Shown: one piece after another, positions 59,071 to 64,000 of the stretch
Layout: each line of letters opens with the position of its first letter
Position numbering within the stretch: position 1 is the stretch's first letter
Assembly (NCBI RefSeq): GCF_910594005.1
Contig: NC_057843.1
Span: forward strand, 29,733,001 to 29,797,000
DNA from: Cervus elaphus
Taxonomy: Eukaryota > Chordata > Mammalia > Artiodactyla > Cervidae
Direction of reading: 5' to 3'
DNA: 64,000 nt
Notes under the pieces: model-generated
What the model was told of the DNA's origin: nothing
The model's input: only the letters and a program-made list of their open reading frames with translations
The model's database searches: none
Position numbers and translations under genes: made by a program

Positions 59071-59395
59071 CAGTATGTGAACCGAGAAATTCCAGATGTT
59101 CAAACTTGATTTAGAAAGGGCCGAGGAACCAGAGATCAAATTGCCCACATCTGTTGGATCATTGAAACAGCAAGAGAGTTACAGAAAAACATCAACCTAT
59201 GCTTTACTAACTACACCAAAGTCTTTGTGTGGATCACAACAAACTGTGGAAACTTCTTAAAGAGATGGATATACCAGACCACCTTACCCGTCTCCTGAGA
59301 GAAATCTGTATGCCGGTTAAGAAGCAACAGTTAGAATCAGACATGGAACAATAGACTGGTTCCAATTTGGGAAAGGAGTACATCAAGGCTGTATA

Positions 59396-59800
59396 TTGTC
59401 ACCCTGCTTATTTAACTTATATGCAGAGTACATCATGCGAAATGCCAGGCTGGATAAAGCACAAGCTGGAATCAAGATTGTCAGGAGAAATACCAATAAC
59501 CTCAGATATGCAGATGACACCACCCTTGTGGCAGAAAGTGAAGAACTAAAGAACCTCTTGATGAAAGTGAAACAGGAGAGTGAAAAAACTGGCTTAAGAC
59601 TCAACATTCCAAAAACTGAGATCATGGCATCTGGTCCCATCACTTCATGGCAAATAGGTGGGGAAATAACGGGAACAGTGAGAGATGTTATTTTTGGGGG
59701 CTCCAAAATCACTGCAGATTTTGACTGCAGCCATAAAATCAAAGCTTTTTCTCCTTGGGAGAAAACCTGTGACAAAACTAGACAGCATATTAAAAAGTAG
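59396..59800 (+). pseudogene. BovB motif B/C region
   Basis: A 134-codon frame with LSPCLFNLYAEYIMR, then RYADDTTLVAESEELKN (YADD at residues 38-41) and LRLNIPKTEIMASGPITSWQ, ending after a frameshift in the DCSHKIKAF region. Catalytic Asp pair present; flanking palm parts lie in other frames. Confidence 0.88.
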
Positions 59801-60509
59801 AGACATTACTTTGCTGATAAATGTTCGTCTAGTTAAAGCCATGGTTTTTCTAGTAGTCATGTGTGGATGTGAGAGTTGGACTATAAACAAAGCTGAGCAC
59901 TGAAGTGTTGATGCTTTTGAACTGTGGTGTTAGAGAAGACTCTTGAGAGTCCCTTGGACTGCAAGGAGATCCAACCAGTCAACCCTAATGTAAATCAGTC
60001 CTAAATATTCATTGGAAGAACTGATGCTGAAATTGAAACTCCAATACTTTGGCCATCTAATGCAAAGAACTGACTCATTTGAAAAGACCCTGATGCTGGG
60101 CAAGATCGAAGGCAGGAGTAGAAGGGGATGACAGAGGATGACAAGGTTGGATGGCATCACCGACTCAGTGGACATGAGTTTGAGCATGTGCTAGGAGTTG
60201 GTGACGTACAGGGAAGCCTGGTGTGCTGCAGTCCGTGGGGTCGCAGAGCATCAGACATGACTGAGAGACCGAACTGAACTGATGTGTAGCATTGTCTCTT
60301 ATGTTGTTGAAAAAGAGTATTTGCTATGACCAGTATGTTCTCTTGACAAAACTCTGTTAGCCTTTGCCCTGCTTCATTTTGTCCTCCAAGGCCAAACTTG
60401 CCTGTTATTCAAGGAATCTCCTGACGTCCTACTTTTGCATTCCAATCCCCTATGATGAAAAGGACATCTTTTTTTTTCGGTGTTAATTCTAGAAAATTGT
60501 AGGTCTTCA

Positions 60510-60884
60510 TGCTGAGTTGCTTCAGTCATGTTCTACTCTTTGTGACCCCATGTACTGTAGCCCACCAGACTCCTCCATCCATGGGATTCTCTAGACAAGA
60601 ATACTGGTGGGCGTTGTCATGTCCTCCTCCAGGGGATTTTCCCACCCCAGGGATCAAACCCACATCTGTTTAGTCTCCCACACTGGCAGGTGGGTGTTTT
60701 ATCACTAGCTCCACCTGGGAAGCCCAAAAATCAGAAGAGAGTTGGCTTTATACTTGCAGGAAGCCTAAGAATATGAGAGTGGGTAGACTATCCCTTCTCC
60801 TGGGGATCTTCCAATCCCGGGAATCAAACTGGGGTCTCCTGCATAGCAAATATCCTTTACCAGCTGAGCTACCAGGAAAGCCCA
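60510..60884 (-). mobile_element. Bov-tA SINE, dimer-like, inside reverse BovB
   Basis: A full monomer at 60510-60725 is followed by about 40 unrelated bases and a second partial monomer at 60768-60884 (aagaatatgagagtgggtag ... accaggaaagccca), both reversed. The same dimer-like order occurs forward at 62012-62293. Host BovB stops at gtaggtcttcat and resumes with agagccagttaaatttagct. Confidence 0.82.
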
Positions 60885-61214
60885 TAGAGCCAGTTAAATT
60901 TAGCTTCTTCAGTTTCAGTGGCTGGGGCACAGGCTTGGATTAACTGTGATGTTGAATGGTTTGCCTTGGAAATTAACTGAGATCGATCTGTCAGTTTTGA
61001 GGTTGCACCTGAGTGCTGTATTTTGGAATCTTGTTGAGCATGAGGGCTACTTCATTTTTTCTAGGGGATTCTTGCCCACAGTAGTAGATTTAATGGTCAA
61101 CTGAATTAAATCTTAACCATGCTCATCCATTTTATTTCACTGATTCCTAAGATGTCATTATGTTGTTGCTTACTATGGTCTCTATGCTATACGTTACATC
61201 CCTAGAATTTATTT

Positions 61215-62760
61215 TATAAAACAATACAGTACTGCCATAAAACAGACTGATGGACTAATGGAAGATAATCAAGAACCCAGAAAGAAACCCATGTGTATGT
61301 GATTAACTTGTATTTGACAAGGGAGCCAAGAATACTCAAGGGAAGAGATACTCTTTTTAATAATGCTGGGAAAATTGGCTATTCACATGCAAAAGAATGA
61401 GATATACCTCTTATGTCAATTAAAACATTAATTTGAAGTAGATTAAAAGTTGAATGTAAGATGTGAAAGCAAAACCTCTAGAAGAATACATAGGGAAGAA
61501 GCTTGACTGGATACTGGCAATGGTTTTTTTGATTATAACACCTAAAGACTAAGCAACAAAATTTTTTAAAAAGTGGGACTACATCAAACTAAATAAACTT
61601 CTGCATAGTAAAAGAAATAATTGACAAAATAAGAAGCCAGCCTATGGAATGGGAGAAAATATTTACAAATCACAAATCTGGAAAGTGGTCAGTATCCAAA
61701 ATATCAGAAACTCATGCAAGTCAGTAGCAAAGAAATCCCCCCAAATTCAATTGAAAAATGGGTAGATGATTTGAGTAGACTTTCGTACAAAGAAGATACT
61801 CAAACAGCCAACAGGTATCTGAAAAAGTGTTCAACGTCACTGATCAATTCAAAAATGCACATCAAAATCGGAATGAGACATTGCCTCAGAACTGGTAGAA
61901 TGGCCTTCATCAAGAAGACAGGAGGTAAAGCATGTTGGTAAGGCTGCTGAGAAAAGGGAACGCTTGTGCAGTATTGATGGGGATGCAAATTGGTATAGCT
62001 ACAATGTAAAAGAATCTGCCTGCAATACAGGAGACCCCAGTTCGATTCCTGGGTCAGGTATATCCCCTGAGAAGGAATAGGCTATCCACTCCAGTATTCT
62101 TGGGTTTCCTTTGTGGCTCAGCTGGTAAAGAATCTACCTGCAATGCAGGAGACCTGGATTTGATCCCTGGGTTGGGAAGATCCCCTGGAGAATGGAAAGG
62201 CTACCCGTTCTTGTATTCTGGCCTGGAGAATTCCACGGACTGTATAGTCCATGGGGTTGCAAAGTCGGACACGACTGAGCGACTTGCACTTTCACAATGT
62301 AAAACAATATGAAGTTTCCTCAAAAATTAAAAATAGAAATACTATATGATCCTGCAATTTTGCTTCTGGGTGTATATCTGAAGGAAATGAGATCACTATC
62401 TTAGAGAGAGATCTGTACCTCCTTGTTCACGTAAACGTTATTTACAATAGCCAAGGCTTGGAAACGACCTAAATGTCCACTGATGGATGAACAGATAAAA
62501 CAAATACAGTATAAATATATGATTGATACTAGTCAGTCTCAGAAAGAAGAAAATATTGCCATTTGCAACACCATAGATGGATCTTGAGGGTATTGTGCTA
62601 AGTGAAATAAGTCAGAGAAAAATACAAATGATATATTATCTCACTTAAATGTGAAATCTATAAAGCCAAACTCATAGAAATAAAGCCTAAGGTATGTGGT
62701 TGAGAGGAAGGAGTAGGGGGTGGGAGAATGTGGTGAAGGTGGTTAAGAGGTACAGACCTA
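61215..62760 (+). mobile_element. L1 LINE, ORF2 end and 3-prime UTR, forward
   Basis: Sense L1 ORF2 blocks: aaacagactgatggactaat, gacaagggagccaagaatac, gaagaatacatagggaagaa, aaaagtgggactacatcaaa, ctaaataaacttctgcatag, gcatgttggtaaggctgctg, then the 3-prime UTR (gaacagataaaacaaataca; gtgctaagtgaaataagtca). It is interrupted by a SINE and contains stops. Confidence 0.8.
62012..62293 (+). mobile_element. Bov-tA dimer-like SINE inside L1
   Basis: A 5-prime truncated first monomer (gaatctgcctgcaatacagg ... ccactccagtattctt) runs directly into a complete second one (gggtttcctttgtggctcag ... cgactgagcgacttgcac). A perfect 11-bp TSD, ACAATGTAAAA, lies at 62001-62011 and 62294-62304, and L1 reads straight through once it is removed. 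Confidence 0.93.
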
Positions 62761-62769
62761 GTTATAGCC

Positions 62770-63020
62770 CTTTCTTTGTCCTTTTTGCTCAAATGTCTTC
62801 GCCTCATGAAGCCTTTCTTGATTCTAAGCTAAAATATTTTGTTTAGCACTGTATAGCTTTCATTTCTAGCATGGATCACAAATTTCATAGGAATGTATAA
62901 GATTATTGGAAGTCCTACCCAACTAGACTATAAATACCTTAAAATGGGTATCTGTATATTTTTTGCCATCATTAAATCTTTTAACAGCTCCCAGCATCTT
63001 GAACAAATACTGGGCATGGG
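62770..63020 (+). mobile_element. L2 LINE fragment
   Basis: Sense L2 3-prime order: caaatgtcttcgcctcatga, agcctttcttgattctaagc, caactagactataaatacct, tctgtatattttttgccatc, aacagctcccagcatcttga, acaaatactgggcatgggg. Confidence 0.7.
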
Positions 63021-63039
63021 GAGTCTGAAACTCTACCTA

Positions 63040-63430
63040 ACACTTTATAAAAATAAATTCAAAATTAATTAAAAAATAACAGCAGAAATCATGGATAACT
63101 TGTAAAACAATCTTTGATTGGAGAAGCCCTCCAAATAATTATATTTTGCTATCTAAAACCAAGATTTCTAATATGACAAAGTCATCTACCATAGTGCAGG
63201 AACAAAGAAACATTTTACAATATGCATTATATATGATACTAATTTCCTCAGTACAGAAAAAAAAATCAATAAAAGCAATCCAAGAGAAAATTAGTAACAT
63301 GAACAAACCATTCATAGAAAAAATTTAATAAATGTAATATATTCAATGTAACTTTAAAGAACTGAAAAAACAACTGAGATCAATTACCACTGATCAGATT
63401 AACAGTAACAAATTATATTGATGATTTCTT
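63040..63430 (+). mobile_element. Diverged L1 ORF2 fragment
   Basis: Weak sense L1 order: tttgattggagaagccctcc, agatttctaatatgacaaag, cattttacaatatgcattat, tcaataaaagcaatccaaga, catgaacaaaccattcatag. Coding is destroyed. Confidence 0.5.
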
Positions 63431-63454
63431 CATAGACAAAAAAAAGGATTTTTT

Positions 63455-63587
63455 TTTTCCTTTTAAAGAATTGAAGTATAGTCGATTTACAATGTTGTGT
63501 CAATTGCTGCTGTATAGTGAAGTGACTCTCATGTCACACATATATATATTCTTTTTTTATGTATTCTTTTACATCATGGTTTATCAT
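63455..63587. mobile_element. L1 3-prime-region fragment interrupted by BovB
   Basis: Third copy of the block seen at 2.9 and 34.3 kb: aattgaagtatagtcgattt, acaatgttgtgtcaattgct, gctgtatagtgaagtgactc, catcatggtttatcatca, preceded by a T run. It breaks off where BovB starts. Confidence 0.7.
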
Positions 63588-64000
63588 CAGTTCTGTTCAG
63601 TCGCTCAGTTGTGTCTGACTCTTTGAGACCCTGTGGACTGCAGCACACCAGGCTTCCCTGTCCATCACCAACTCCTGGAGCTTACTCAAACTCATGTCCA
63701 TCGTGTCAGTGATGCCATCTAACCATCTCGTCCTCTGTCATCCCTTTCTCCTTCTGCCTTCAGTCTTTCCCAGCATCAGGGTCTTTTCCAATGAGTCAGT
63801 TCTTCGCATCAGGTGGCCAAATTATTGGAGTTTCTGCTTCAGCATCGGTCCTTCCAATGAATATTCAGGACTGATTTCCATTAGGATGTACTGGTTGGAT
63901 GTCCTTGCAGTCCAAGGGACTCTCAAGAGTCTTCTCCAACACCACAGTTCGAACGCATCAATACTTCAGTGCTCAGCTTTGTTTATAGTCCAACTCTCAC
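63588..64000 (-). mobile_element. BovB LINE, reverse, continues beyond the window
   Basis: Begins with the reversed tail (gttctgttcagtcgctcagt) and proceeds through the C-terminal region to the WTINKAEH point (tatagtccaactctcac). The right end is outside the window. The visible 413 bp are well conserved. Confidence 0.93.

Larger units (their letters stand above)
58229..60281 (+). mobile_element. BovB LINE inserted head-on into an older BovB
   Basis: A forward copy from the linker start (acctaaatcagatcccttaa) to the tail (gaccgaactgaact). ATGTGTA is duplicated at 58222-58228 and 60282-60288. The host reads across the site: gatgtccatgtgta on the left continues as gcattgtctcttatgttgtt on the right. 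Motif C is YADD (59507-59518), but stops and small deletions (for example in the motif A region near 59220) break the frame. Confidence 0.92.
55730..61158 (-). mobile_element. Near-complete BovB LINE, reverse, itself interrupted
   Basis: The left block 55730-58228 covers tail through endonuclease end in reverse; the right block 60289-61158 continues into the endonuclease N-terminal half (for example tttgccttggaaattaactg, tgcccacagtagtagattta). After removing the internal BovB and SINEs about 2.8 kb remain, the most complete coverage in the window, though still lacking the 5-prime end. Divergence is high: motif C region reads NADD after a one-base insertion near 56706, and frames are short. 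Confidence 0.9.
55525..61215 (-). mobile_element. L1 3-prime UTR fragment split by a 5.4-kb BovB nest
   Basis: Left part reads tccaatattattgagataaa, gtatggtgttaact-like and caatatggtattgttaactt in reverse L1 3-prime UTR order. The right part ctatggtctctatgctatac, gttacatccctagaatttat is the next piece of the same UTR. Everything between is BovB plus SINEs. The junction duplicates look degenerate (TTGTTAACTTTTGG against TTGTTGCTTACTATGG). Confidence 0.7.

Overview
This window reads as ordinary non-coding nuclear DNA from a ruminant (cattle, sheep, goat, buffalo or a close relative). That call rests on the repeats: many RTE-type BovB LINE copies, tRNA-headed Bov-tA SINEs that share the BovB tail, a Bov-A2 dimer, a CHR-type SINE and a Bos-type L1 3-prime end, on top of old mammalian layers (L1, L2, MIR, hAT-Charlie). 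I found no protein-coding gene, rRNA, functional tRNA, CRISPR array or bacterial-type system that I can support. Most of the longer open frames belong to decayed BovB or, less clearly, lie in anonymous sequence. Repeat names come from memory of consensus sequences, not from a database search.

Layout. 1-8.5 kb: mostly unique sequence with MIRs, two Bov-tA copies and a short BovB. 8.5-15.5 kb: two forward BovB copies with clear target-site duplications (TSDs), the second 2.6 kb long. 16-23 kb: a CHR SINE, several old L1 pieces in both orientations, and a 60-bp BovB tail. 25-31 kb: one old L1 split by two reverse BovB copies, the first carrying a 5-prime inversion and the second a Bov-tA. 31-36 kb: mostly unique. 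36-38.7 kb: a SINE cluster, a short L1 and a solo endogenous-retrovirus LTR inside an L1. 39-48.6 kb: mostly unique, with an L2, SINEs and a MIR. 49.9-52.2 kb: a hAT element split by BovB. 53-54.3 kb: another BovB. 55.5-61.2 kb: a BovB inside an opposite-orientation BovB inside an L1, with SINEs on top. 61.2-64 kb: L1, L2, and a BovB that runs off the end.

How the parts relate. BovB encodes an APE-type endonuclease and reverse transcriptase. Bov-tA SINEs end in a BovB-like tail and are believed to be copied by the BovB machinery. The window therefore works as a layered insertion record: nesting and TSDs give a relative order of events without a molecular clock. No BovB copy here is intact. 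All are 5-prime truncated, or nearly so, and carry stops or frameshifts; of the seven copies reaching the catalytic reverse-transcriptase motif C, four have lost the standard YADD. The most informative objects are the twin-primed BovB, the BovB with an unusually long flanking duplication, the head-to-head BovB nest, the 60-bp BovB tail, and the solo LTR with its empty site still legible.
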